64,000 nt of DNA from Larkinella soli (GCF_003703975.1 NZ_QTJY01000015.1:100198-164197); one strand, 5' to 3'; shown: positions 27,962 to 36,928, counted from the first letter of the stretch. Program-made: numbers and translations. Notes: generated by a model not told the origin, from the sequence alone.

Positions 27962-28504
27962 ATGTTTATGAAACATTTTTTCGGCGTTATCGTGCTGCTG
28001 GCTGTGGTTTCATTGGCCGGTTGTATGCCTGGTAAGTTATTCGTGGAACATGATTACAGCTACGAAGGGCACTTTAAAGATTACGAGTCATTCAATTTCC
28101 TGGAATGTGAATACGTCGACTCGACCCTGCTTTGTTCCGATATTCAGGAAGCGATTCGTCACCAGATGGAAGCCCGCGGCTACAAGGTCGCCAACCGGAG
28201 CCCCAATCTGTTGATTTCCTACAACATTTTCCGAAACGACCTCCGTTTCCGGGGCTATCAGCAGCCGGTCATCAAGGATTGGGTGGTTACGGAAGACGGC
28301 GACGCGACCTACAAGCGGATCGACTATAATCTCGACGAAGGAACCCTGATGATTTCGCTGATCGACGCCGAAACCTATCAGGTCATCTGGAAAGGCTATG
28401 CCTCCCGCGTGACCCGAAATCCGAATTTTAAGAACAACTACTTCAAAGGCATCGTCCGGTCGATCTTCGATCAGTATCCGCTGATGGCGACGGCCCGAAA
28501 GTAG
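27962..28504 (+). CDS. DUF4136 lipoprotein
   Basis: A 180-residue lipoprotein with lipobox SLAGC near residue 20. Two ATGs (27962 and 27968) are possible. The body carries the DUF4136 pattern: a DYESFNFL segment, IRHQMEARGYKVANRSPNLLISYNI (a helix then strand) and a C-terminal LMISLIDAETYQVIWKGYA strand pair. It is probably anchored to the outer membrane; function unknown. The 360 bases before it (27604-27961) show no gene and no clear promoter. Confidence 0.85.
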   Translation: MFMKHFFGVIVLLAVVSLAGCMPGKLFVEHDYSYEGHFKDYESFNFLECEYVDSTLLCSDIQEAIRHQMEARGYKVANRSPNLLISYNIFRNDLRFRGYQQPVIKDWVVTEDGDATYKRIDYNLDEGTLMISLIDAETYQVIWKGYASRVTRNPNFKNNYFKGIVRSIFDQYPLMATARK

Positions 28505-28527
28505 CGGAAAAGCATTGAGTAAAACCG

Positions 28528-28613
28528 CGAATAGCGAATAACGAATTTTGTTTGAGGTGGCTCCGCCGTGCTGAATAGGCAACGCCATTTCGATATTTGT
28601 TATTCGCTATTCG
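28528..28613. repeat. AT-rich inverted repeat between convergent genes (repeat family copy 1)
   Basis: Arms 28528-28546 and 28595-28613 pair over 19 bases with one mismatch (CGAATAGCGAATAACGAAT). It lies between the DUF4136 gene and gldA and may end both transcripts. Similar GAATAnCGAATA motifs occur at 46345 and 61164. Confidence 0.7.
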
Positions 28614-29545
28614 TTATTTTTAGTCAGTTCCCGGAATATCCCCTCCAGACTGTTTTCTTCCTGCTTGAGTCCGACCAGCGTCAGGTTGCGGTCGGCGGCC
28701 TGCCGGAATATGGCGGCCCGAAGCTCCGTCTGCCGGTTGGTGGTTAGCCGGTAACGACCCTGTCCGAGCGCTTCGACCCGTTGCACGCCCGGCAGCCCGC
28801 CGAGGAGCAGAGGATCGGTCAGTTCCTGCTCGAATTCCGCCACGACCGTAATCAGGCCGTCGGTGCCGGCCCGCAGATGGTTCAGGTCGCCGTCGGCCAC
28901 GATCCGGCCCCGGTTGATGATGACCACCCGGTCGCAGAGCGCTTCTACTTCCTGCATGATGTGGGTCGAAAACAGCACGGTTTTTTCACGCCCGGCCTGC
29001 CGGATCACTTCCCGGATTTCGGAAAGCTGGTTGGGATCGAGACCGGTGGTCGGTTCGTCGAGAATCAGCACCGGCGGGTTGTGGATCAGCGACTGGGCCA
29101 GCCCGACCCGCTGCCGGTAGCCTTTTGACAGTTGCCCGATCTTTTTTCCCTGTTCCACCTCCAGCCCGACCAGGGCGATCATCTCCTGCACCCGGCGGTT
29201 CAGGCCGGCCCCCCGAAGCCCGTGCAGCGAACCCGCAAACTGCAGAAACTCCTTCACGTACAGGTCGAGGTAGAGCGGATTGTGTTCGGGCAGATAGCCC
29301 AGGCTCCGGCGGACGTCCAGCGACTGCGTCCGGACGTCGAAACCGTTCACTTCGACGGTGCCTTCCGTGGGCGGCAGGTAGCCGGTGGCAATCTTCATGG
29401 TCGTGGATTTTCCGGCGCCGTTCGGCCCCAGAAAGCCGACGATTTCGCCCGGACGGACTTCGAACGAGACGGCATCGACCGCCCGCTGGCTTCCGCTGCC
29501 GGGGCGGGAATAGACTTTGGTCAGGTTTTGTACGCGAATCGACAT
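28607..29545 (-). CDS. gldA: GldA-like ABC transporter ATPase (gliding motility)
   Basis: 312-residue ATPase with Walker A GPNGAGKST, signature LSKGYRQRVGLAQ, Walker B VLILDEPTTGLD and the H-loop STHIMQEVEAL. The stretch LGYLPEHNPLYLDLYVKEFL is characteristic of GldA, part of the GldAFG exporter needed for gliding in Flavobacterium. The C-terminal 90 residues form the usual DUF4162-like extension. gldF and gldG are not adjacent here, so the permease must be encoded elsewhere. It is transcribed away from the LprI-like operon. Confidence 0.85.
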   Translation of the reverse strand: MSIRVQNLTKVYSRPGSGSQRAVDAVSFEVRPGEIVGFLGPNGAGKSTTMKIATGYLPPTEGTVEVNGFDVRTQSLDVRRSLGYLPEHNPLYLDLYVKEFLQFAGSLHGLRGAGLNRRVQEMIALVGLEVEQGKKIGQLSKGYRQRVGLAQSLIHNPPVLILDEPTTGLDPNQLSEIREVIRQAGREKTVLFSTHIMQEVEALCDRVVIINRGRIVADGDLNHLRAGTDGLITVVAEFEQELTDPLLLGGLPGVQRVEALGQGRYRLTTNRQTELRAAIFRQAADRNLTLVGLKQEENSLEGIFRELTKNNE

Positions 29546-29712
29546 TTCAATACAAACGAAGGAGGGGCCGAAAATTGCCGGTAATTCGATGTAAATGTAA
29601 CGATTGCGGCCGCAGTCGGGCGCAGACCCGGGAGAAAACCGCTTTTAATCCCGAAAACAATGTTTATTTTTAGCATTCAAAATCGCCGTAAATACCGGCA
29701 AATCCATCTGAA

Positions 29713-30165
29713 ATGAATGCAAAACCGGCAGGGATCTTATTGGGCGTCCTGTGGGCCGCCACCGCCCTCGGCCAGCAGGCCGACCGGCAGGGGGTCCGGC
29801 CGACCGGACGCGAAAGGGTGACGACTTCGGGCCACCCTCCCGAGTTGTTTATCAACTGCGACAGCGCCCAGACCCAGTCGGAGCTGAACCTTTGTGCCCA
29901 GATGCGTTTCCAGAAAGCCGACGACGAGCTGAACTCGATTTACAAACAGCTGATGGCGCTACTGCCGAAAGAAGACAGAACCATGCTGGTGCAGGCGCAA
30001 CGGCAGTGGATCGTGTACCGGGATGCGCACAGCAAAATCTACGAGAAGATGTACGAGGGCGGTTCGATGATGCCCATGGCCGTTCTGAATTGCAAAGAGG
30101 AAACCACCCAGAGCCGCATCGGGGAGCTGAAAACCTTATTGACGGAACTTAAACTAAGACAATAA
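29713..30165 (+). CDS. LprI/DUF1311-family exported protein
   Basis: The 150-residue product has an N-terminal signal-like segment (ILLGVLWAATALGQQ). The DUF1311 (LprI) domain follows: FINCDSAQTQSELNLCAQM, an amphipathic helix, AQRQWIVYRDAHSKIYEKMY and a third Cys in LNCKEET. Members of this family include lysozyme inhibitors in mycobacteria, but most have no known role. A TATTTTTA at 29665-29672 could be its -7 element. The permease gene starts 10 bases downstream, so they are probably cotranscribed. Confidence 0.82.
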   Translation: MNAKPAGILLGVLWAATALGQQADRQGVRPTGRERVTTSGHPPELFINCDSAQTQSELNLCAQMRFQKADDELNSIYKQLMALLPKEDRTMLVQAQRQWIVYRDAHSKIYEKMYEGGSMMPMAVLNCKEETTQSRIGELKTLLTELKLRQ

Positions 30166-30175
30166 TTTCGAACGC

Positions 30176-31852
30176 ATGAGTGATTCGGTATTCCGGAAAA
30201 AGTCGGTTGTGAAAGCCGTGGCCGATGCCACCGAGGGCGAATCGTCGCACATGATCAAAGTCCTGGGGGTCCGGGATCTCACCTCCTTCGGGATTGCGGC
30301 CATCATCGGCGCCGGAATCTTCAGCACCATCGGCCGGGCCAGCGTAGCGGGCGGGCCGGCGGTGTCGCTGCTGTTCGTGTTCACGGCCATCGCCTGCGTG
30401 TTTACGGCCCTGAGCTACGCCCAGTTTGCCTCTACGGTGCCCGTCAGCGGCAGTGCCTATACCTACGCCTACGTATCCTTCGGGGAGATTTTTGCCTGGA
30501 TCATCGGCTGGGCGCTGATTCTGGAATATGCCGTCAGCAACATGGTGGTGGCTATTTCGTGGTCCGAATACTTTACGTCCATGCTCAGGGGCTTCGGCCT
30601 GCAGTGGCCCGAATACCTGGCTACCGATTACGGCTCGGCCGCTAAAGCCTTTGCGGAAGTCCAGGCCACCGCCGACCCGGCCGGATTACCGGCCGGCACG
30701 CGGATGCTGGCCCAGGCGTTTCAGGACGCTCCCCGGCTGGGCGGCCTGCGGTTCATCGCGGACCTGCCCGCCGGGGTCATCACGATCCTGATCACCGCCC
30801 TCGTTTACATCGGCATCAAGGAGTCCCGGGCCGCCAGTAACCTGCTGGTGGTGCTGAAACTGGCCGTCATTCTGCTGGTCATCGTTGCCGGGGCATTTTA
30901 CGTCAAACCGGAAAACTGGTCGCCTTTCGCGCCCAACGGCGTCGGCGGGGTGCTGAGTGGGGTGGCTTCGGTCTTCTTTGCCTTCATCGGCTTCGACTCC
31001 ATCTCCACCACGGCCGAGGAATGCCGCAATCCCCAGCGCGACCTGCCCCGCGCCATGATCTACTGCCTCATCATCTGTACGGTACTGTACGTCCTGATCA
31101 CGCTCGTGCTGACGGGCATGGTGAATTATAAGGAACTGGGCGTCGACGACCCGCTGGCCTACGTATTTCAGAAAGTGAACCTGGATTTCATTGCCGGGAT
31201 CATCTCGGTCAGCGCCGTCATCGCCATCACGAGCGCCCTGCTGGTGTATCAGCTCGGACAGCCGCGCATCTGGATGACCATGAGCCGCGACGGGCTGCTG
31301 TGGAAGCGGTTTTCCAGGATTCATCCCCGCTACCGGACGCCCTCCTTCGCGACCATCGTCACCGGCGTCATGGTGGCCGTTCCTTCGCTGCTGCTGGATA
31401 TGCAGTTTTTCATCGACCTGACCAGCGTCGGCACCTTCTTCGCCTTTATTCTGGTTTGCGCAGGGATTTTGTATCTGGACCGGATGGGACTTTCGCAGCA
31501 CTCGAAATTCAGGGTGCCGTACGTCAACGGGAAATACGTGGTCGGTATCGGTCTGATCGTGACGCTGGTGCTGGTGGCGCAGGCCGGGACGCTGGCAACC
31601 AGCATCGGGGAAAAGCCGCTGCTGACGGTTTTCTGGCTGGTCTGGGCGGTGCTGTCCGTCCTGGCGTTCCGCTACAATTTCTCCCTGCTGCCGGTCCTCG
31701 GCATCCTGACCAACCTCTACCTGATGACCGAACTGGGCATCAGCAACTGGGCCATTTTTCTGGTCTGGCTGGTGATCGGACTCGTCATTTATTTCTCCTA
31801 CGGATACCGCAAAAGCCGGCTCGCGACGGAAGAGGTCGTAAGCCGGGTATAG
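30176..31852 (+). CDS. APC-family amino-acid permease
   Basis: The 558-residue inner-membrane transporter has 12-14 hydrophobic segments. The substrate-site motif in helix 1 is GIAAIIGAGIFSTIG, and SYAQFASTVPVSGSAYTYAY in helix 3 is typical of the YfnA/cationic amino-acid transporter branch. GFDSISTTAEECRNPQRDLP matches the helix 8/loop signature of the same branch. An extra loop (about 145-180) between helices 4 and 5 is longer than usual. It lies seven bases upstream of the osmolyte ABC transporter genes and may be coregulated with them. Confidence 0.93.
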   Translation: MSDSVFRKKSVVKAVADATEGESSHMIKVLGVRDLTSFGIAAIIGAGIFSTIGRASVAGGPAVSLLFVFTAIACVFTALSYAQFASTVPVSGSAYTYAYVSFGEIFAWIIGWALILEYAVSNMVVAISWSEYFTSMLRGFGLQWPEYLATDYGSAAKAFAEVQATADPAGLPAGTRMLAQAFQDAPRLGGLRFIADLPAGVITILITALVYIGIKESRAASNLLVVLKLAVILLVIVAGAFYVKPENWSPFAPNGVGGVLSGVASVFFAFIGFDSISTTAEECRNPQRDLPRAMIYCLIICTVLYVLITLVLTGMVNYKELGVDDPLAYVFQKVNLDFIAGIISVSAVIAITSALLVYQLGQPRIWMTMSRDGLLWKRFSRIHPRYRTPSFATIVTGVMVAVPSLLLDMQFFIDLTSVGTFFAFILVCAGILYLDRMGLSQHSKFRVPYVNGKYVVGIGLIVTLVLVAQAGTLATSIGEKPLLTVFWLVWAVLSVLAFRYNFSLLPVLGILTNLYLMTELGISNWAIFLVWLVIGLVIYFSYGYRKSRLATEEVVSRV

Positions 31853-31859
31853 GCCCGCC

Positions 31860-32612
31860 ATGATTGCCGTCCGGAACGTATCCAAACAATTCGGCGACCA
31901 CCCGGCCGTCCGCGACGTGTCGTTCACGGTCGGGGAGGGCGAAACGGTCGTGCTGCTGGGTACGAGCGGCTGCGGCAAAACCACGACCCTGAAGATGATC
32001 AACCGGCTGATCGAGCCGTCGGCCGGGCAGATCGAGGTCGACGGGGTGGACGTTCGCCGGAAGCCCGCCCACGACCTCCGGCGAAAGATCGGTTACGTCA
32101 TTCAGGAAACCGGTCTGTTTCCGCATTATACCGTTGCCGACAACATCGCCACCGTGCCCCGGCTGCTCGGCTGGGAACCCGACCGCATCGCCGACCGGAC
32201 CCGGGAACTGCTGGCGATGCTGAAACTACCGGAGAACAGCCTGCGCCGGTATCCGTCCGAACTGAGCGGAGGGCAGCGACAGCGGGTGGGACTGGCCCGG
32301 GCGCTGGCGGCCCATCCTTCCATCCTGTTGATGGACGAACCGCTGGGGGCGCTGGACCCGATCACCCGGGCGGCCATCCGCCGGGAGTTTCGCCGGCTGG
32401 ACGAGCTGCGTCATACCACCACCGTCATGGTCACTCACGACATTCAGGAGGCTTTCGAGCTGGGCGACCGGATCGGCCTGATGGACCAGGGGCGTCTGGT
32501 CCAGATCGGCACCCCGGATGAGTTGCTGCACCGGCCGGTCAATGCGTTCGTCGAGTCCTTTTTTGAGGAACAACGGCTGTTTCTGGAGTGGAAAAGCCGC
32601 CGGTCCGACTGA
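31860..32612 (+). CDS. Osmolyte (glycine betaine/choline-type) ABC transporter ATPase
   Basis: 250-residue ATPase of the OpuCA/ProV class. Walker A GTSGCGKTTT, Q-loop VIQETGLFPHYTV, signature LSGGQRQRVGLARALA, Walker B ILLMDEPLGALDP and H-loop VTHDIQEAFEL are all intact. Unlike full OpuCA/ProV it ends without the C-terminal CBS domains that sense ionic strength. It partners with the permease-binding fusion 15 bases downstream. Confidence 0.93.
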   Translation: MIAVRNVSKQFGDHPAVRDVSFTVGEGETVVLLGTSGCGKTTTLKMINRLIEPSAGQIEVDGVDVRRKPAHDLRRKIGYVIQETGLFPHYTVADNIATVPRLLGWEPDRIADRTRELLAMLKLPENSLRRYPSELSGGQRQRVGLARALAAHPSILLMDEPLGALDPITRAAIRREFRRLDELRHTTTVMVTHDIQEAFELGDRIGLMDQGRLVQIGTPDELLHRPVNAFVESFFEEQRLFLEWKSRRSD

Positions 32613-32627
32613 ATTCTTAACCCGCCG

Positions 32628-34193
32628 ATGGAAACCACCGATTTTTTTCGCTTTCTGGCCGAACAGTCGAGCCAGCTGGTCACGCAGACGCTGACCCATG
32701 TCGGGCTGACGTTCCTGTCGCTGGTGCTGGCGCTGCTGATCGGGCTGCCGGTCGGAATGGCGATCAGCCGGCAGAAACGGGTGGCGGCTCTGGTTCTGGG
32801 GCTGGCGGGTGTGCTGCAAACCATTCCGAGCATCGCCCTGCTCGGCTTTCTGATCCCCTTCCTCGGCATCGGCGTCGTTCCGGCCCTGCTGGCCCTGTTC
32901 CTGTACGCTCTGCTGCCGATCGTCCGCAACACCTACGTCGGCCTTTCAGAGGTCAGCCCAACGTTGAAGGAAGCCGCCTTCGGCATGGGCATGACCAGCC
33001 GTCAGGTGCTGATGCGGCTGGAAATACCGCTGGCGCTGCCGGTCATCTTTGCGGGTATCCGTACCGCCACGGTCATCAACGTGGGCGTAGCCACCCTGGC
33101 GGCCTACGTGGCCGGGGGTGGTCTGGGAGAGTTCATTTTCGGCGGGATTGCACTCAATAACACCGCCATGATTCTGGCCGGGGCCATTCCGGCGGCCCTG
33201 CTGGCGGTGGGGCTGGATGGGCTGCTGGCCCGGCTTCAGCGCCTGCGCGGGATGCGGCTTCGGCGGGCATCGATCCTGTTTCTGGCACTGGCGCCGGTGC
33301 TGTCGGCGTTTTACTGGCTACCTCGCAACGACCAGACCCGACTGGTGGCCGGTTTCGCCCACGAATTTTACGGCCGGGCCGACGGCTACCCCCAGTTGCG
33401 GAAGACCTACGGACTGCGGCTGACGACCCGCCTGATCGACCAGAACCTGATGTACGAGGCCGTGCGGCACCGGCAGGTGGACGTGATCAGCGGCTACTCG
33501 ACCGACGGCCGGATTCAGGCGTTCGGGCTTCAGGTGCTGGCGGATGATAAACGGGCTTTCCCGCCCTATCAGGCGGCTTTCGTGGTACGGCAGGCGTTTC
33601 TGGACCGGCATCCGGAAGTGGCCCCGCTGCTGAACCGGCTTCGGGGGCTGCTGACGGACTCGGTAATGACGGCGCTGAACTACCGGGCTGATTACCACCA
33701 TGAGACGCCTGAAACGGTCGCCCGGGAATTTCTGAGGAAAACCGGTCTTGACCGGCCCCGAAAGGCAGGCCCGCGAACCGGCACGCTGACGGTCGGATCG
33801 AAGATATTCACGGAGCAGTATATCCTGGTCGAGATCATCCGGCGGCTGGTGGAGGGGCATACGACGCTGGAGGTGGCGGCTAAAACCGGTCTGGGCGGCA
33901 CGCAGATCTGTTTCAACGCCCTCCGGACCGGCGCCATCGATCTTTATCCCGAATATACCGGCACCGGTCTGCTGGTCATCCTGCAACCCGGCCCGGCGGT
34001 TTCCGACTCGCTCCGGGCCGACCCGGCCGCCACCTACCGGTACGTTTCGGATCAGTTTCTGCGGCAGTACGGTCTGGTCTGGCTGCCTCCGCTGGGATTC
34101 AACAATGCCTACGCCCTGATGATGCGAAGGGAGCAGGCCCGGCCACTGAAAATCAACACCATCTCGGATTTGCAGCGCTATCTCGAAAAGTAA
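32628..34193 (+). CDS. Osmolyte ABC permease fused to a permuted substrate-binding domain
   Basis: 521 residues. Residues 1-215 are an OpuCB/ProW-type permease (six hydrophobic segments; the EAA-like loop is KEAAFGMGMTSRQVLMRLEIP). The rest is an OpuBC/OpuCC-type binding protein in swapped order. The usual second half comes first (FAHEFYGRADGY at 243, then YGLRL, DVISGYSTDGRI and LADDKRAFPPYQAAF). The usual first half follows (LTVGSKIFTEQ at 387-397, DLYPEYTGTG at 438-447, ending ISDLQRYLEK). Both lobes seem complete and the cut lies at a hinge. The likely ligand is choline, betaine or a similar osmolyte. Confidence 0.9.
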   Translation: METTDFFRFLAEQSSQLVTQTLTHVGLTFLSLVLALLIGLPVGMAISRQKRVAALVLGLAGVLQTIPSIALLGFLIPFLGIGVVPALLALFLYALLPIVRNTYVGLSEVSPTLKEAAFGMGMTSRQVLMRLEIPLALPVIFAGIRTATVINVGVATLAAYVAGGGLGEFIFGGIALNNTAMILAGAIPAALLAVGLDGLLARLQRLRGMRLRRASILFLALAPVLSAFYWLPRNDQTRLVAGFAHEFYGRADGYPQLRKTYGLRLTTRLIDQNLMYEAVRHRQVDVISGYSTDGRIQAFGLQVLADDKRAFPPYQAAFVVRQAFLDRHPEVAPLLNRLRGLLTDSVMTALNYRADYHHETPETVAREFLRKTGLDRPRKAGPRTGTLTVGSKIFTEQYILVEIIRRLVEGHTTLEVAAKTGLGGTQICFNALRTGAIDLYPEYTGTGLLVILQPGPAVSDSLRADPAATYRYVSDQFLRQYGLVWLPPLGFNNAYALMMRREQARPLKINTISDLQRYLEK

Positions 34194-34248
34194 CCGGTCC
34201 GGTTGGCTCAGAATCGGACCGTTACAGTGAATTCGGGGGCCGGGGCCC

Positions 34249-34992
34249 TCAGCGGCCAAAAATCATGACGTGCTGCTGGGGAAGTTGCTTATAGACCTCT
34301 TTCAGCTCGAGCCCGACGGCTTTCATTTCCTTCGTCGCCTGAGCCACCGTCATCTTATGGCTGGGCTTGATCATGACGTTCGGGTCCTCGGCCCGGTATT
34401 CGACCAGTACCACCCGCCCGCCGGGCTTCAGGGCTTTGACAAGGTGTTCCATCATCTCGCGGGGGTGCGAAAACTCGTGATAGGCGTCGACCATGAGAGC
34501 CAGGTCGATGCTGTTGGCCGGGAGTTTCGGATTGGAGATGGTGCCCAGCACCGGAGTAACGTTGGGAGCTTTGTTTGTCTGTTTGTTCCGGTTCAGGTCG
34601 TCGATCATCTCCTGCTGAATCTCGATGGCCAGCACCTTTCCCCGCGGCACCTTCGGAGCGATCCGGAAGGTGAAATAGCCGGTTCCGGCCCCGATGTCGG
34701 CCACGACGTCCGTCTGCTTCAGACGGAGAGCGTCGAGCAGCAGGTCGGTGCGTTCCTCCTGTTCGCGTTCGGGCCGGTCGAGCCAGGCGGCTCCGAGGTG
34801 CCCCATCACCTGGGCGATCTCGCGGCCCATATAGACCTTGCCAATCCCGTCATAACCGGCTTCCCGGTATTGATAAGCCGTTTTTGAGGTGTCGGCCTCC
34901 CGGCTGGACCCGGGATTCTGCCGGGTGGTCTGGCCGCAGGACGTGAGGGCGGGGGAGAAGGTCAGGAGCAGGAAAAGAGCGGAAATCTTCAT
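34249..34992 (-). CDS. SAM-dependent methyltransferase with lipoprotein signal
   Basis: 247 residues starting at ATG 34992, where a lipoprotein signal begins (MKISALFLLLTFSPALTSC, lipobox Cys19). A class I methyltransferase domain spans about 85-240: motif I VVADIGAGTGYFTFRIA, then the acidic loop LAIEIQQEM, then LALMVDAYHEFSHP and LKPGGRVVLVEYRAED. An envelope methyltransferase is odd because SAM is cytosolic, yet such fusions recur in Bacteroidota and Planctomycetes. The frame is open further upstream to 35076, but that extension is not needed. It is divergent from the holin-like gene. Confidence 0.85.
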   Translation of the reverse strand: MKISALFLLLTFSPALTSCGQTTRQNPGSSREADTSKTAYQYREAGYDGIGKVYMGREIAQVMGHLGAAWLDRPEREQEERTDLLLDALRLKQTDVVADIGAGTGYFTFRIAPKVPRGKVLAIEIQQEMIDDLNRNKQTNKAPNVTPVLGTISNPKLPANSIDLALMVDAYHEFSHPREMMEHLVKALKPGGRVVLVEYRAEDPNVMIKPSHKMTVAQATKEMKAVGLELKEVYKQLPQQHVMIFGR

Positions 34993-35078
34993 CTTGAAGC
35001 GGATTTGGACTCTTCCAAAGAACAAGTGCCGGACCAAACTGTTTATACTGCGACAACTACACCTCACATAACGCACTT

Positions 35079-35468
35079 ATGAATCTGATTCTGCACCTCC
35101 TGCTGGACGCGGCCGTAATTTTCGGGCTGGCCTACATCATGCCCCAGGTCGACGTCAAAAGTTTCGGTACGGCTCTGCTGATTGCCGTCATTCTGGCGGT
35201 TCTGAACTTCCTGGTCGGCTGGATAGTTCGTTTCCCCCTGAATTTGGTGACGTTCTTCCTGCTGACGGGTCTGGTCCGGATTATAGTGACGGCGCTGCTG
35301 CTGAAACTCATCGATAAGATGATGAGCAGCTTCACCATCGTCGGCTTCTGGCCTGCCCTGCTGATTGCCGTGGCCGTGGCCGTCGTCGGCGGGCTGGTCG
35401 ACGGTGCTCTTGCTCCGTCACCGGCGGTGCAGCAAGCCACTGACTATCAGGCCTTACTTCTCTTTTAA
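35079..35468 (+). CDS. Phage-holin-4 (YvlD)-family membrane protein
   Basis: The 129-residue protein has four hydrophobic helices separated by short loops, with IMPQVDVKSFGTALLIAVILAVLN resembling the family core (given in parts: IMPQVDVKSF and ALLIAVILAVLNFLVG). Despite the family name these chromosomal members are not lysis proteins; YvlD of Bacillus is linked to envelope stress. The C-terminal 20 residues are polar. A terminator at 35491 follows directly. Confidence 0.85.
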   Translation: MNLILHLLLDAAVIFGLAYIMPQVDVKSFGTALLIAVILAVLNFLVGWIVRFPLNLVTFFLLTGLVRIIVTALLLKLIDKMMSSFTIVGFWPALLIAVAVAVVGGLVDGALAPSPAVQQATDYQALLLF

Positions 35469-35490
35469 GCCGTACCGCCCGGCCGGAACC

Positions 35491-35519
35491 AAACCGTGGT
35501 TAAGCACCACGGTTTTTTT
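35491..35519 (+). terminator. Intrinsic terminator
   Basis: AAACCGTGGT and ACCACGGTTTTTTT form a 10-bp stem with a TAAGC loop and a T-run, ending the holin-like gene. Confidence 0.93.
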
Positions 35520-35542
35520 GTGCCTTCCCACTGGGAGAACAT

Positions 35543-35574
35543 AAAAAAGGTGCCTCCGGCTTCGGAGGCACCCC
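35543..35574 (-). terminator. Intrinsic terminator (minus strand)
   Basis: On the minus strand GGTGCCTCCG-aagc-CGGAGGCACC is followed by TTTTTTAT, 22 bases past the metallopeptidase stop. Confidence 0.93.
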
Positions 35575-35595
35575 ACAAAGTGCATTTATTTCAGA

Positions 35596-36282
35596 TTAGT
35601 CGCTCCGGCGACCCCCCAGCAGCAGACTGGCGTAGTACAGCAGAGTGGCCAGTGAACCCAGGGCCGCAACCACGTAGGTCATGGCCGCCCACCAGAGCGC
35701 ATCTTTGGCGAAGCCGTATTCGCGCTGGTTGACGATTCCGCGATTCTGAACCCAGGCCAGGGCCCGGCGGCTGGCATCGAACTCAACCGGCAGCGTGACG
35801 AAGCTGAACAGGGTCGTGACGGCAAACAGCGCCACCCCGACAGCCAGCGGAATGATCGTCGTGTTGATCATGAAAATACCGATCAGGATGATCCACTGCA
35901 AGTAATTCGACGAGATCGTCAGGAACGGCACCATCGCCGAACGGAACCGGAGCGGAGCATAAGACGTAGCGTGTTGCACGGCGTGACCGCATTCGTGGGC
36001 CGCCACAGCCGCGGCTGCGACGCTCCGACCGTAATACACGTCGGCGCTTAGGTTGACGGTTTTGTCCTGCGGATTATAGTGGTCGGTCAGCATCCCTTCG
36101 ACGGAAAGAACACGGACGTCGTGAATACCGTTTTCGGTGAGCATCCGTTCGGCAATGTCCTTACCGCTCATGCCGTTGCCCAGCCCGATCTGCGAATATT
36201 CATTAAACTTACTGCGCAGCCTCCAGCTGATGCCGGCGCTAAGCAGTGCGAAAATGATGAAAATAAGCCAATATCCAGGCAT
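35596..36282 (-). CDS. YugP-type membrane zinc metallopeptidase
   Basis: 228-residue integral membrane protein of the Zn_peptidase_2 family (PF04298). The catalytic motif is AAHECGHAVQHA; a further acidic ligand is likely in LPVEFDASRRAL. It has an N-terminal helix, a soluble segment (about 25-100) and three helices after the active site. Substrate unknown. It belongs to a block of minus-strand genes (panC, panD, flippase-like, rfaE2, this gene) whose order recurs in Cytophagales by my recollection. Confidence 0.92.
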   Translation of the reverse strand: MPGYWLIFIIFALLSAGISWRLRSKFNEYSQIGLGNGMSGKDIAERMLTENGIHDVRVLSVEGMLTDHYNPQDKTVNLSADVYYGRSVAAAAVAAHECGHAVQHATSYAPLRFRSAMVPFLTISSNYLQWIILIGIFMINTTIIPLAVGVALFAVTTLFSFVTLPVEFDASRRALAWVQNRGIVNQREYGFAKDALWWAAMTYVVAALGSLATLLYYASLLLGGRRSD

Positions 36283-36389
36283 AGTCCAAGTTTAGAATTT
36301 AAGGTTGTTTTGAAAAGTCAGGGTGAAGTAACTAATCATTAGATAAACAAATATGAGCAAAAAAACGGTTCCCTGTTCATCCTTGTCCG

Positions 36390-36917
36390 TCACCGCTGGT
36401 CAGGGCCGGAGACCCTTTGCCCGGCTCCGTCGTACGCTTTCCGGATCTTCTCGATGAGCGCCGTAGTGGAATAACCCCTGACGAGCGGAATGGTTTGAAC
36501 CGACCCGCCGTTTTGGATCACGAAGTCGGCTCCGACAATGTCCTTTACCGCATAGTCGTCGCCCTTGACCAGGATGTCGGGCCGGACGGCCTGAATCAGT
36601 TCCAGAGGGGTGGATTCGCCGAAGAGCGTCACGGCATCGACGAAGGCAAGGGAAGCCATGATGCGGGCGCGGGCGTATTCGTCGACGACGGGCCGCAGCG
36701 GACCCTTGATGCAACTGACCGACGCGTCGGTGTTCAGCCCCAGAATGAGTTTGTCGCCCAGCTGACGGGCTTTTTCGAGGTAATCGATATGCCCGAGGTG
36801 CAGGATATCGAAGCAGCCGTTGGTGAAAACGATCCGCAGCCCTTCGGTATGCCATTGGCCGGCCTGCCGGACGGCTTCCTGGCGGGTGAGGATTTTGGTT
36901 TCAGCCGGTGAATTCAT
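36390..36917 (-). CDS. rfaE2: Heptose-1-phosphate adenylyltransferase (RfaE domain II)
   Basis: 175-residue nucleotidyltransferase that makes ADP-D-glycero-beta-D-manno-heptose for lipopolysaccharide core. The nucleotide-binding FTNGCFDILHLGHIDYL has the HxGH motif; RPDILVKGDDY and the C-terminal RGYSTTALIEKI match RfaE2. The kinase half (RfaE domain I) is absent, as usual for the split form. ATG 36917 is chosen because upstream codons in the same frame are antisense to the next gene. It lies 11 bases downstream of the flippase-like gene, same operon. Confidence 0.93.
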   Translation of the reverse strand: MNSPAETKILTRQEAVRQAGQWHTEGLRIVFTNGCFDILHLGHIDYLEKARQLGDKLILGLNTDASVSCIKGPLRPVVDEYARARIMASLAFVDAVTLFGESTPLELIQAVRPDILVKGDDYAVKDIVGADFVIQNGGSVQTIPLVRGYSTTALIEKIRKAYDGAGQRVSGPDQR

Positions 36918-36928
36918 ACGTTTTTCCG

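Noticed and set aside
35079..35468. Holin from a prophage
   Set aside because: The family name is historical; no lysis, capsid or integrase gene is nearby and such genes are common in chromosomes.
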